A stretch of 64,000 bases of DNA from Devosia ginsengisoli (lineage in GTDB: Bacteria; Pseudomonadota; Alphaproteobacteria; Rhizobiales; Devosiaceae): assembly GCF_007859655.1 (NCBI RefSeq), contig NZ_CP042304.1:3660501-3724500 (forward strand), given 5' to 3'. Every line of letters begins with the position of its first letter. Position 1 is the stretch's first letter. The translations under genes and the position numbers were made by a program. Shown one piece after another: positions 16,258-25,103 of this stretch. The notes under the pieces are model-generated. The model did no database searches. It saw nothing but the letters and a program-made list of their open reading frames with translations, and was not told the DNA's origin.

Positions 16258-17954
16258 CGTCAGGCTATGATTTCGTCATCGTGGGCGGCGGCTCCGCCGG
16301 CTGCGTGCTGGCCAATCGCCTCTCGGCCGCCAGCGCCAATCGCGTGCTGCTGATCGAGGCAGGCGTCGACCATAAGCCGGGGCAGGAGCCCGATGAAATC
16401 CGCGACGTCTATCCCTATCGGGCGGCGTTCAACCCGTCCTATCAGTGGCAGGACCTCAAGGCGCATCTGCTGCCCGTGCCGCATAATAACCCGGACCGGC
16501 CGCCCCTGAAGGCCTATGGCCAGCCGCGGCTGATCGGTGGCGGTTCGAGCATCAATGGCGAGATCGGCAATCGCGGCCTGCCGGTGGACTATGACGAATG
16601 GGCGGAACTGGGCGCCGAGGGGTGGGACTGGCAAAGCGTGCTGCCCTATTTCCGCAAGCTCGAAACCGACATGGATTATGACGGTCCCCTGCATGGGGGC
16701 GATGGCCCCATCGCCATCAGCCGGGTGCCCGAGAGCCAGTGGCCCGGCTTTACCCGGGCAGCGGCGGCGGCCTTTTCGGCGGGTGGCTACCGAAATATCG
16801 GCGACCAGAACGGCGTGTTCGAAGATGGCTGGTTCCCGCTTTCGCTGACCACAAATCGCCAGCAGCGGATTTCCGCAGCCATGGGCTATCTCGACGCGGC
16901 AACGCGCGCGCGGCCCAATCTCACCATCAGGACCGACAGCGTGGTGGATGAATTGCTGATGGATGGCCGCCGGGTCATCGGGGTCAGGGTGGGGACGGAG
17001 CATATCCTGGCGCGCCGGGTAATCCTGTCGGCCGGAGCGACGCGCTCGCCGGTATTTCTGCTGCGCGCCGGCATCGGTCCGGCCGATGAGCTCCAGGCGG
17101 CCGGGGTTCAAGTTCTCCATGACCTGCAGGGTGTTGGCAGGAACCTGCAGGAACATCCCTCCATCGCCATGTCGTCCTGGATTCGTCGGGGATCGCGCAT
17201 GGGGGCGGTTCCCCGCCGCCATGTCCAGTCGGGCCTGCGCTTCTCGTCCGACCTGGCCGATTGCGGGCCAAGCGACATGTTCATGGTCGTCGTCGCCAAA
17301 TCGGCCTGGCATCCGGTGGGCCTGCGCATCGGCTCGCTGTTCAGCTGGATCAACAAGCCCTATTCGCAGGGCTTCATCCGGCTCGATCCGGCCAATCCGA
17401 ACGGCCAGCCGGACATGCGGCTCGAAATGCTGTCCGACGCGCGCGATCTCGCGCGGATGAAAGTCGCGGTGCGCAAGATGGCGGCGTTTTATGCCACAGA
17501 GGCGCTGGAGGCGGCGGCAGCGCATCCCTTCGCCGCCACGCATGGCGCCATGGCCAAGCTGGTGGGAGACGTCAATCTGCGCAACTGGGCCGCCACCATG
17601 GTGCCGGCTTTGCTCACCGATGGACCATCCAAGTTGCGGGACACGGTGATCGACCGCCTGTTTGCCGCCGGTGACGATCTGGGCCTGGCCCTGCGCGACG
17701 ATGACGCCATGACCGCGCTGGTGCATAAGCACACGGTTGTGGGCTGGCACCCCTCCTGCACCTGCCGCATGGGCCGGGCCGACGACCCCGCCGCCGTTAC
17801 GGATGGGCGAACGGGACTGGTGCATGGCATGGAGAACCTCCATGTCATCGACGCCTCGTCCATGGTGCGGGTGCCGCGCGCCAACACCAACCTCCCCACC
17901 ATCATGCTGGCGGAGAAGCTGGCCGATGGTCTTCTGGCCATGGGCAGGAACTGA
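16254..17954 (+). CDS. GMC-family FAD-dependent oxidoreductase
   Basis: 566 aa. The N-terminal FAD dinucleotide site is VIVGGGSAGCVLANRLS (residues ~8-24). GGGSSINGEIGNRG and GVGRNLQEHP are GMC signatures, and the C-terminal active-site region has HPSCTCRMG (His) and RANTNLPTIM (Asn). Family members oxidise primary alcohols, polyols or aldoses. GTG start overlapping the enolase stop; both presumably serve one pathway, oxidation followed or preceded by dehydration of a sugar acid. No signal peptide, so cytoplasmic. Confidence 0.88.
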   Translation: MTSGYDFVIVGGGSAGCVLANRLSAASANRVLLIEAGVDHKPGQEPDEIRDVYPYRAAFNPSYQWQDLKAHLLPVPHNNPDRPPLKAYGQPRLIGGGSSINGEIGNRGLPVDYDEWAELGAEGWDWQSVLPYFRKLETDMDYDGPLHGGDGPIAISRVPESQWPGFTRAAAAAFSAGGYRNIGDQNGVFEDGWFPLSLTTNRQQRISAAMGYLDAATRARPNLTIRTDSVVDELLMDGRRVIGVRVGTEHILARRVILSAGATRSPVFLLRAGIGPADELQAAGVQVLHDLQGVGRNLQEHPSIAMSSWIRRGSRMGAVPRRHVQSGLRFSSDLADCGPSDMFMVVVAKSAWHPVGLRIGSLFSWINKPYSQGFIRLDPANPNGQPDMRLEMLSDARDLARMKVAVRKMAAFYATEALEAAAAHPFAATHGAMAKLVGDVNLRNWAATMVPALLTDGPSKLRDTVIDRLFAAGDDLGLALRDDDAMTALVHKHTVVGWHPSCTCRMGRADDPAAVTDGRTGLVHGMENLHVIDASSMVRVPRANTNLPTIMLAEKLADGLLAMGRN

Positions 17955-18003
17955 GCGAGCCGCCGATGCGCATTGCCAGCCGTCGCAAAGATCGCCCTGC
18001 CTT

Positions 18004-19200
18004 TTACGCCGCCGTGGCGGCCGGCGCCTGGCGGATGCGCCAGATCAGCGGGACCAGGATCAGGGCGACGGCGGGCAGGACCAGCCAGTTCAGCATGGTC
18101 CAGCCCGAACTGTTGAGCAGCGCCCCTGAGGTGAATGAGGCAATGGCCACGATGCCGAAGACGATGAAGTCATTGGTGCCCTGGACCTTGCTGCGCTCTT
18201 CGGGCGTGTGGCAGTCGGTGACCATGGCGGTGGCGCCGAGGAAGCCGAAATTCCAGCCGATGCCCAGCAGGGTCAGTGAAACCCAGAAATGGCCGATATC
18301 GAGGCCCGACAGCGCGACCATGGCCGAAACGCCGATGATCGCCAGCCCGATCGCGGTGATCTTTTCCTTGCCGTATCGGGCCATCAGCCGCCCGGTGACG
18401 AAGCTGGGGGCGAACATGGCCAGCACATGCCACTGGATGCCCAGGGCCGCGTGATCGACGGAATGGCCCGTATGCACCATGGCGATCGGCGCCGCGGTCA
18501 TGACGAAGGTCATCAGGCCGTAGGAGACGACGCCGGCCGCAACGGCCAGCATATAGCGGGGCGTCCGCAGGATTTCGCCCATCGGCCGCCCACCGGACAG
18601 CTGTCCCTGCCGGGCTTCGGCACGATCGGGCGCGCGCAAGAGCAGCAGGACGGGAATGGCCATGAGGGCCAAGGCAGCCTGGCCGATAAAGGCGCCGGCA
18701 AAGGGCAGCATGGGGATGCTTTCGCGCGTCCAGATCACCAGCTGCGGCCCCAGGATGGCCGCGGCGAGGCCGCCGATCATCACCGAGGAAATGGCGATGC
18801 CTTTCAGCGGGCCGGTAACGCCGTCAGCGGCGGCAAAGCGATAGCTCTGCACATAGGACGCGTAGAAGCCGGCGACGAAGGTGCCGAGGCTGAAAATCCA
18901 GAACGAGGCCCAGTAGATGCCGAGAAAGGCGATGAGGCCCGCCGCTGTGCCGCAACATGCGCCTAGCAGATAGCCGCTGCGCCGCCCGAACCGCCGCATG
19001 ATGAAGGCAGCCGGCAGCGTGCCCAGCGCCAGGCCCAGATTGTAGAGGCTCACCGGCAGGGTGACGAGCGCGGCATCGGTGGTGAGTTCCTGCCCCACCA
19101 GGCCCCCGAGCGAGATGACGATCGGGCCGTTCGATCCGCCCAGTGTCTGGGCAAGGGCGAGAACGAAGATATTCCGTCTCACGGTGGCGTCGCTGCTCAT
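18004..19200 (-). CDS. MFS transporter
   Basis: 398 aa with about twelve transmembrane segments. The loop after the second segment reads MRRFGRRSGYLLG, close to the MFS motif A region. The central loop is around residues 190-205 (APDRAEARQGQLSGGRP). Gene lies 64 bp beyond the RND gene on the same strand, with a terminator-like hairpin between them. It could be an exporter linked to the RND pump or an importer linked to the convergent GMC/enolase pair. Substrate unknown. Confidence 0.8.
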   Translation of the reverse strand: MSSDATVRRNIFVLALAQTLGGSNGPIVISLGGLVGQELTTDAALVTLPVSLYNLGLALGTLPAAFIMRRFGRRSGYLLGACCGTAAGLIAFLGIYWASFWIFSLGTFVAGFYASYVQSYRFAAADGVTGPLKGIAISSVMIGGLAAAILGPQLVIWTRESIPMLPFAGAFIGQAALALMAIPVLLLLRAPDRAEARQGQLSGGRPMGEILRTPRYMLAVAAGVVSYGLMTFVMTAAPIAMVHTGHSVDHAALGIQWHVLAMFAPSFVTGRLMARYGKEKITAIGLAIIGVSAMVALSGLDIGHFWVSLTLLGIGWNFGFLGATAMVTDCHTPEERSKVQGTNDFIVFGIVAIASFTSGALLNSSGWTMLNWLVLPAVALILVPLIWRIRQAPAATAA

Positions 19201-19224
19201 GTCGGGTCTCGAAGAAAAGGCGTG

Positions 19225-19243
19225 GCGACTGGCTGCCAGTCGC
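19225..19243 (-). terminator. Terminator after the RND gene
   Basis: Perfect 8-bp stem GCGACTGG / CCAGTCGC with a 3-nt loop. On the minus strand it is followed by CACGCCTTTTCTTC. It lies between the RND stop (19265) and MFS start (19200), so it may separate or attenuate the two. Confidence 0.55.
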
Positions 19244-19264
19244 GCCGCTCAGCAGAAGGGTTGT

Positions 19265-22200
19265 TTATTCCGCCGGCGACCGGCCGCCAAGGGCGTCGTC
19301 CAGTTCGCGCTCCAGGCGGACCTCTTCCTCGGCCTTGGGCTTGGAGAAGCGGGCGAGTAGGAGATAGGCGACGGGCGTGAGGTAGAGCGTGGAAATGGCG
19401 GCAAAGGACAGCCCCCCGACCATGACCCAGCCCAAAGCCGAGCGGGCTTCGGCCCCGGCGCCAGAGGCCAGCACCAGCGGCACGCCGCCGACAATAGTGG
19501 CGATCATGGTCATCATGACAGGCCGCAGGCGGATATTGGAGGCTTCCTCGATGGCTTCGCGCACCGAGCGGCCGCGATCGCGCAACTGGTTGGCGAATTC
19601 GACGATGAGAATGCCGTTCTTGGCCATGATGCCGACGACGAGAACCAGCCCGATCTGGCTGAAGATGTTGAGGCTGCCGCCGGTGACCAGGATGGCGTAG
19701 AGCCCCGCGGCGATGCCGAAGGGCACCGTGGTCATGACGATGATGGCGCTCCAGAAGCTTTCGAATTGCGCGGCCAGCACCAGGAGGATGATGACGAGGG
19801 CAAAGCCGAAGGTCATCAGCAGGGCATTATTGGCATCGCCCAGCGTCTTGGCTTCCGCCAGGGGCAGGATGGAGGTGCCTTCGGGCAGTAGCGGCGTGGC
19901 GATATCGAGCAGTTCGACATAGGCGTCGCCCAGCGCCAGGCCGTTTTCGAGGCTGGCCGAGACGCTGACCGAGCGGCGCTGCGCTTCACGCCGCAGCGAT
20001 GGCGGCACGGCCGATTCCTGGATCGTGGCAATGGTGGACATGGGCACATAGCGCCCGTCGCCGGTGCGCACGAACAGGGTTTCGAGATCGCGCGGATCGT
20101 TCACCGGATGGGCGGTCGACACCATGCGCACCGAATAGGACGTGTCGTTGATGAAGATATTGCCGACTTCGGCGCCGTCGATCATCGCCTGCATCGTGGT
20201 CGCCAGGCCATTGATGTCGATGCCCAGGGCATCGGCGCGGGCGCGGTCGACCGTGAGGGTCAGCTGCGGCTGGGTCGTGTCGAAATTGACGCTGACGCGG
20301 CCGAAACGGCCGTCCGCTTCCAGCGCATCGCCGATGGTTTCGGCGGTTTCGGCCAGCACGGCATAGTCCGAGCCGGCCACGGCGAATTGCAGGCCCGAGC
20401 CGCCGCCGCGAATGCCCAGGCTGTTGCCCTGGCGCACAAAGGCGCGCACGCCCGGCACCTGGGCCATGAGATTGGTGACTTCGGTGGCAATGTCCTGCTG
20501 GCTGCGGGTCCGCTCGTCCCAGGGGGCCAGCGTCAGGGTCATGAAGCCGCCATTGCCCCAGCCGGACAGCACGAAGAGCGAGGTCGCCTCGCCACTATCC
20601 AGATAGGGCTGCAGCATGGCTTCGACCTGGCCGAGCCTTGTGCGCACGAAATCGAGGCTGACCGTATTGGGCGCCGAGACGCTGATGCTGACCGTCGAAC
20701 GGTCTTCGGGCGGCGTGATTTCCTGGCGGATATTGTCGAAGACGAAAAAGGCCGAGCCGGCAAAGAGCGCTGCGATCAGCAGCACGACGACGGGGTTGTG
20801 CAAAGCCACGCGCAGGGTGACGCGATAGAGGCTGCCGAAGGCGCGGCCGACGGCGCCGATCGGGCCGCCATGGCCGCCCTTGCTGCCATCATCCCGCAGG
20901 AAGCGCGAGGCGACCATCGGCCCCAGCGACAGGGCGACGATGGAGGACAGCAGCACCGCGATGGCCAGGGTAAAGCCGAATTCGCGGAACAGCTGGCCGG
21001 TCTGCCCTTCGAGGAAGGACAGCGGCACGAAGACCGCGACCAGGGTCAGCGTGGTGGCGACGACGGCGAAGAACACTTCCTGCGTGCCGAGCACGGCGGC
21101 GGCGCGAGGTCCGGCGCCCAGATGCTTGCGTCGCACGATGTTTTCGAGAACCACGATGGCGTCGTCGACCACCAGTCCCGTGGCGAGCACCAGCGCCAGC
21201 AGCGTGATGATATTGAGCGAAAAGCCGAAGGCATACATGCCTGCAACGGCCCCGAGCAGGGCGATGGGCATGGACACGGCCGGCACGATGACGGCGCGCC
21301 AATCGAGCAGGAACAGGTAGATGATGACGATGACCGCCACCAGGGCGACGATCAGCGCGATTTCCACTTCATGCAGCGCGCCCTGGATGAAGATGGCGTC
21401 ATCGCTGGAAATCTTGAGGTTCACCCCCGCCGGCAGCGTCTGGTTGAGCGTGTCGACGGCATCGTGAACGGCCTCGGAAATGGCGATCGTATTGGATTGC
21501 GCCTGGCGAACAATGCCGAGCCCGATACCCGGTCTGCCATCGGCACGGATGGACGAGGTGCTGGCGGCCGCGTCGAACACCACGGTGGCGACATCGCCCA
21601 GCAGGGTCCGCTCGCCCACCGGCAGGCGCTCGAAATCGGCGGGGCTGGTCACCTCGGAAATGGCGCGGACGGAGATATTCTGGTTGGGGCCGTTGATCGA
21701 GCCGGCCGGGGCATCGAAGGCGATGGTGGCAACGGCGTTGCGCACATCGGCAACCGTAAGGCCACGGCTGGCCAGCTTGACCGGATCGACATCGATCTCG
21801 AAGCTCGACTGCCGTGTGCCATAGACCTGGACTTCCGCGACCCCGTCGATGGCGCCGAGCCGTTCGGCAATGATGTTTTCCACCACTTCGCTGAGCTCGG
21901 CCACGCTGAGCGCATCGGAAGTGACGGCCAGTTGCATCACCGCCTGCGCGTCGCTGTCGGACTTGAAGATCACCGGGTCCTCGGCTCCATCGGGCAGGCC
22001 GCGGGTGACCCGGCTCAGGGCGTCGCGCACGTCGGACGTGGCGATATCGAGATTGGTGCTTTCGGTGAATTCCAGCGTGACGCGGCTGCTGCCGACCGAG
22101 GAACTCGATGAAATGGCCGCCACGCCCTGCATGCGGGCGACGGCGCCTTCCACGGTGGCGGTGATTTCGCGATCCACGGTTTCGGCCGCGGCGCCGGGGA

Positions 22201-22381
22201 AGCTGGTGGAGATCGACAGGACCGGTCGCTCGACGCTCGGCAATTCGCGGACCTCGATGGCGAGCAAAGCCGCCAGCCCGGCCACCATGATCAGCGCATT
22301 GATGACCACGGCCATGACCGGTCGCCGCACGAAGAGGCTGGCCAGTGCGCCACCCCGTTCATTCTTGTCGGCAATGGACAT
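19265..22381 (-). CDS. RND-family multidrug efflux permease (AcrB-like)
   Basis: 1038-aa inner-membrane proton antiporter. N-terminal VRRPVMAVVINALIMVAGL is the first transmembrane helix, and a large porter domain follows (SFPGAAAETVDREI, PVIFKSDSDAQAVMQL). The proton-relay Asp pair lies in GLVVDDAIVV (~residues 402-411). FGIAAGLYAI and GIMAKNGILIVEF mark the C-terminal half. The length is normal for hydrophobe/amphiphile efflux (HAE1) pumps. The adaptor gene ends 16 bp upstream; no outer-membrane partner is in this operon, though mdtP-like lies in the divergent one. Confidence 0.93.
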   Translation of the reverse strand: MSIADKNERGGALASLFVRRPVMAVVINALIMVAGLAALLAIEVRELPSVERPVLSISTSFPGAAAETVDREITATVEGAVARMQGVAAISSSSSVGSSRVTLEFTESTNLDIATSDVRDALSRVTRGLPDGAEDPVIFKSDSDAQAVMQLAVTSDALSVAELSEVVENIIAERLGAIDGVAEVQVYGTRQSSFEIDVDPVKLASRGLTVADVRNAVATIAFDAPAGSINGPNQNISVRAISEVTSPADFERLPVGERTLLGDVATVVFDAAASTSSIRADGRPGIGLGIVRQAQSNTIAISEAVHDAVDTLNQTLPAGVNLKISSDDAIFIQGALHEVEIALIVALVAVIVIIYLFLLDWRAVIVPAVSMPIALLGAVAGMYAFGFSLNIITLLALVLATGLVVDDAIVVLENIVRRKHLGAGPRAAAVLGTQEVFFAVVATTLTLVAVFVPLSFLEGQTGQLFREFGFTLAIAVLLSSIVALSLGPMVASRFLRDDGSKGGHGGPIGAVGRAFGSLYRVTLRVALHNPVVVLLIAALFAGSAFFVFDNIRQEITPPEDRSTVSISVSAPNTVSLDFVRTRLGQVEAMLQPYLDSGEATSLFVLSGWGNGGFMTLTLAPWDERTRSQQDIATEVTNLMAQVPGVRAFVRQGNSLGIRGGGSGLQFAVAGSDYAVLAETAETIGDALEADGRFGRVSVNFDTTQPQLTLTVDRARADALGIDINGLATTMQAMIDGAEVGNIFINDTSYSVRMVSTAHPVNDPRDLETLFVRTGDGRYVPMSTIATIQESAVPPSLRREAQRRSVSVSASLENGLALGDAYVELLDIATPLLPEGTSILPLAEAKTLGDANNALLMTFGFALVIILLVLAAQFESFWSAIIVMTTVPFGIAAGLYAILVTGGSLNIFSQIGLVLVVGIMAKNGILIVEFANQLRDRGRSVREAIEEASNIRLRPVMMTMIATIVGGVPLVLASGAGAEARSALGWVMVGGLSFAAISTLYLTPVAYLLLARFSKPKAEEEVRLERELDDALGGRSPAE

Positions 22382-22397
22382 GGCGCGGCCTCCCCCG

Positions 22398-23561
22398 TCA
22401 GCTTCCGGTTGCGGTCTGGCTGGTTTCGGCGCCCGGGCCTTCGAGCACGGTGACCGGCGTGCCCTCGCTCAGCTGCAATATGCCCTCGGTGATGACGGCA
22501 TCGCCCGGTGCCAGATCGGCGCGGACCAGCACGCCATCGCTGTTGCGCTGGATGATTTCGGCCATGACGCGGGTGGCGGCGCCGTCCTGGTATTTCCAGA
22601 CATAGGAGCCTTCCGCCGACCACAGGATGGCCAGCGGATTGACCGCCGGATAGTTCTCGCCCGGAAAGGCCAGCGCCACCGAAAAGCTCATGCCGGCCCG
22701 CAGCGCATGGTCCTCATTGGGGATTTCGGCCTGCACCTGCAGGGTGCGGCTGGCCGGATCGATACGATTGTCGATGACCGAGATATCGCCGGTAAAGCTG
22801 CGGCCGGGCAGGGCCACGGCACTGACCGTCACCGCCATGCCGGGCCGGATCTGGGCCGCATAGCGCTCGGGCACCCAGAAATCGATCAGGATGGCGGATG
22901 TGTCGTCCACCGTGGTGATGGCGGTCTGGGCGCCGACATAATTGCCCGGCGTGACCTGGATCAGCCCGACCGAGCCGGCAATGGGGCTGGCAATGGTGCG
23001 GCGCTCCAGCGCCAGTTCGGCATTGCGCAAGGCGAGTTGGGCATTGGCATTGGCCAGTTCGGCCGCGGCCAGGGCCGTGCCTGCGACGACATTGGAATTG
23101 GCGAGGCCGGTGGTGCGCTGCAGGGTGGCCGCGACATCGTCGACGGCCAGCATGGCCCGGTCATATTCGATCTGCTCGGCCGCCGCGTCGAAGCGGGCAA
23201 TGACGTCGCCTTCCTGTACGATCTGCCCGGGGCGCACCAGCACATCGGCCAGGGTGCCGGCACTGGCCGCCGTAACGGTGACTGATCGAACCGGGGTGCC
23301 TTCGCCGATGGCGTTGAGCGTATCGTTGATCGTGGCTTCCACCACGGCCGAGGTCACCACATTGGTGGCGCGGTCCGAACCGCCAAAGCGCGGGCCGCCG
23401 GGGCCGCCCGGCCCACGCGCCGCTTCGGCCTGCGCAGGCGGGCCGAAAGGCAGCGCTATCCCCACTTTCGCGAGGGTTTCGGCGGCGCCGGGAACGAGAA
23501 AAAGCCAAGCCATGCCAGCGAGGGCAAGGATGGCGAGCGAGGCCAGGATTTGCCGGATCAA
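22398..23561 (-). CDS. RND efflux periplasmic adaptor (membrane-fusion protein)
   Basis: 387 aa. An N-terminal transmembrane anchor (LASLAILALAGMAWLFLV) and a Gly/Pro-rich linker (ARGPGGPGGPRFGG) precede a lipoyl half (TLADVLVRPGQIVQEGDVIARFD), a short alpha-hairpin rich in Ala/Asn, the second lipoyl half (RRTIASPIAGSVGLIQVTPGNYV), and beta-barrel and membrane-proximal domains. First gene of the leftward RND operon; links the pump to an outer-membrane channel. Confidence 0.92.
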   Translation of the reverse strand: MIRQILASLAILALAGMAWLFLVPGAAETLAKVGIALPFGPPAQAEAARGPGGPGGPRFGGSDRATNVVTSAVVEATINDTLNAIGEGTPVRSVTVTAASAGTLADVLVRPGQIVQEGDVIARFDAAAEQIEYDRAMLAVDDVAATLQRTTGLANSNVVAGTALAAAELANANAQLALRNAELALERRTIASPIAGSVGLIQVTPGNYVGAQTAITTVDDTSAILIDFWVPERYAAQIRPGMAVTVSAVALPGRSFTGDISVIDNRIDPASRTLQVQAEIPNEDHALRAGMSFSVALAFPGENYPAVNPLAILWSAEGSYVWKYQDGAATRVMAEIIQRNSDGVLVRADLAPGDAVITEGILQLSEGTPVTVLEGPGAETSQTATGS

Positions 23562-23633
23562 GCCAAACCTCTGAAGCAGTTCAAGGAAGCGGACGACGAA
23601 TTCGCGCAGAACCTAGCAGCGGCGAGTCCAGAA

Positions 23634-23657
23634 CGATATTACAAAACGGTAATGTCG
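23634..23657. promoter_or_regulatory. Palindrome between divergent efflux operons
   Basis: CGATATTAC and GTAATGTCG flank a short centre, giving a 24-bp dyad with one mismatch per 9-bp half-site. It lies in the 220-bp gap between the RND adaptor (leftward) and ytcA (rightward). The style resembles TetR-family operators; no regulator gene is adjacent. The rest of 23562-23781 shows no gene. Confidence 0.5.
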
Positions 23658-23781
23658 CGAAGCGTTGTTCCTGGACGCCTTTCCCCGGAAGGAGCGGCGC
23701 CTCGGTTGCCATACCAGCACCCGCTGGTTACCTTGGCTGCCTTGCCCGGTTTGCATGGGCATGGCTCTTGTTGGCTGGCCC

Positions 23782-24060
23782 ATGACGTCACGTATTTCCC
23801 TGCCAGCAATGGCGCTGTTTTCCCTGGTCCTGGCGGGTTGCTCCGCCACCGGCGGGACACCGGCTGTTCCCATATTCGGATCGTTCTTTCCCGCCTGGAT
23901 CATCTGCGCCGTGGGCGGGATCATCCTCGCCGTCATCCTGCGCGCAGTCTTGATCGCGCTGCGCATCGACGAGCATCTGCCGGCCCCGCCGCTGGTCTAT
24001 CTCTGCCTGGCGGTCAGCGGGGGGATCGGGCTGTGGATGATCTGGTCGGGAGTGGCGTGA
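23782..24060 (+). CDS. ytcA: YtcA-like lipoprotein
   Basis: 92-aa small lipoprotein. Signal ending LVLAGC (lipidated Cys20), two transmembrane segments (FPAWIICAVGGIILAVILRAV and PPLVYLCLAVSGGIGLWMI). In Enterobacteria ytcA precedes mdtNOP; here too the mdtN-like gene starts at the stop codon (TGATG overlap). The role of YtcA in the pump is not established. ATG 23782 gives a proper lipoprotein signal. Confidence 0.8.
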   Translation: MTSRISLPAMALFSLVLAGCSATGGTPAVPIFGSFFPAWIICAVGGIILAVILRAVLIALRIDEHLPAPPLVYLCLAVSGGIGLWMIWSGVA

Positions 24061-25103
24061 TGCGGGCGGTCCTGGGCAAAATCATCGGCTATGGCGTCTT
24101 TGCCGTGACGGCCGTGCTGATCTATCTGGCCTGGAGTTCGGGCGCCGCCAATCCGCGCTCCGATGTCGCCGAGATCGAGGCGCCGGTGGTGCAGATTTCG
24201 CCGACCGTGCCGGGCCGGGTGATCTCCATTGCGGTCACGAATAACCAGGCCGTCAAGCAGGGCGACGTGCTGTTCCAGATCGACCCGGAACCCTACCAGT
24301 TGCGGCTCGAACAGGCGCAGGCCGAACAACGCGCCGCCGAATCCGAACTGGCGCAGGGCAGCCGCAACATCGCCACGGCCCAGTCCAATGCCGATGTCGC
24401 CCAGAAGCAGATCGAACGGGCTCAGTTCAACGCCGATCTGGCGCGGCAGACCCTGGAACGGCTGGAGCCGCTGCTGGACCGGGGGTTCGTCACGGCACAG
24501 CAGGTCGACCAGGCGCGCACGGCCTATAATGACGCGCTGGTCAGCCTCGACCAGGCCCTGCAGCAATCCGAAGGCGCCACGCAGGTGATCGGTACGCTCG
24601 ACACGCGCCAGGCGCAGGTGGATACGGCCACCGCCACGGTGGCGCTGATGCAGCGCGACCTCGACAATACCACGGTGCGGGCGCCCTTTGATGGCCTCGT
24701 CACCGGGCTCACCATGCCGCCGGGCGAATATGTCGTTACCGGGCAGACTGTGTTCTCGATGATCGACACATCCGGCTGGGAAGTGGTGGCCTTCTTCCGC
24801 GAAACCGAACTGCCCGATATCGCCATTGGCGACGCGGCGGAGGTGTTCGTCATGGCCGATACGCGCCAGCCCGTGCAGGGCACGGTCTCGGCCATTGGCT
24901 GGGGCGTGCGATCGGCGGATTCGGCCACCATTCTCGGCCTGCCCATCGTCTCCAATTCGCTCAACTGGGTGAAAGTGGCCAAGCGCTTCCCGGTCTATGT
25001 GCATCTGCATGAGTCGCCCTCCGGTCTCATGCGCGTCGGCGCCTCGGCCGTGGTGGTGCTGAAGGGCGCGGCGGAAGCGGACGATGGCAGCGACGCGCAA
25101 TAA
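24060..25103 (+). CDS. mdtN: HlyD-family efflux adaptor (MdtN-like)
   Basis: 347 aa. N-terminal transmembrane anchor (IIGYGVFAVTAVLIYLAW), lipoyl half VVQISPTVPGRVISIAV, a long coiled-coil hairpin (about residues 75-185, rich in QAEQRAAESELAQ-type heptads), second half DLDNTTVRAPFDGLVTGL, then the beta-barrel. Length matches E. coli MdtN (~343 aa). Overlaps the mdtO-like gene by 20 bp. Together with MdtO and MdtP it would form a tripartite exporter, reported in E. coli for puromycin and dyes. Confidence 0.85.
   Translation: MRAVLGKIIGYGVFAVTAVLIYLAWSSGAANPRSDVAEIEAPVVQISPTVPGRVISIAVTNNQAVKQGDVLFQIDPEPYQLRLEQAQAEQRAAESELAQGSRNIATAQSNADVAQKQIERAQFNADLARQTLERLEPLLDRGFVTAQQVDQARTAYNDALVSLDQALQQSEGATQVIGTLDTRQAQVDTATATVALMQRDLDNTTVRAPFDGLVTGLTMPPGEYVVTGQTVFSMIDTSGWEVVAFFRETELPDIAIGDAAEVFVMADTRQPVQGTVSAIGWGVRSADSATILGLPIVSNSLNWVKVAKRFPVYVHLHESPSGLMRVGASAVVVLKGAAEADDGSDAQ

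Noticed and set aside
23782..23790. TGACGTCA palindrome near the ytcA start
   Set aside because: Eight bases within the beginning of the coding sequence; expected by chance in GC-rich DNA.
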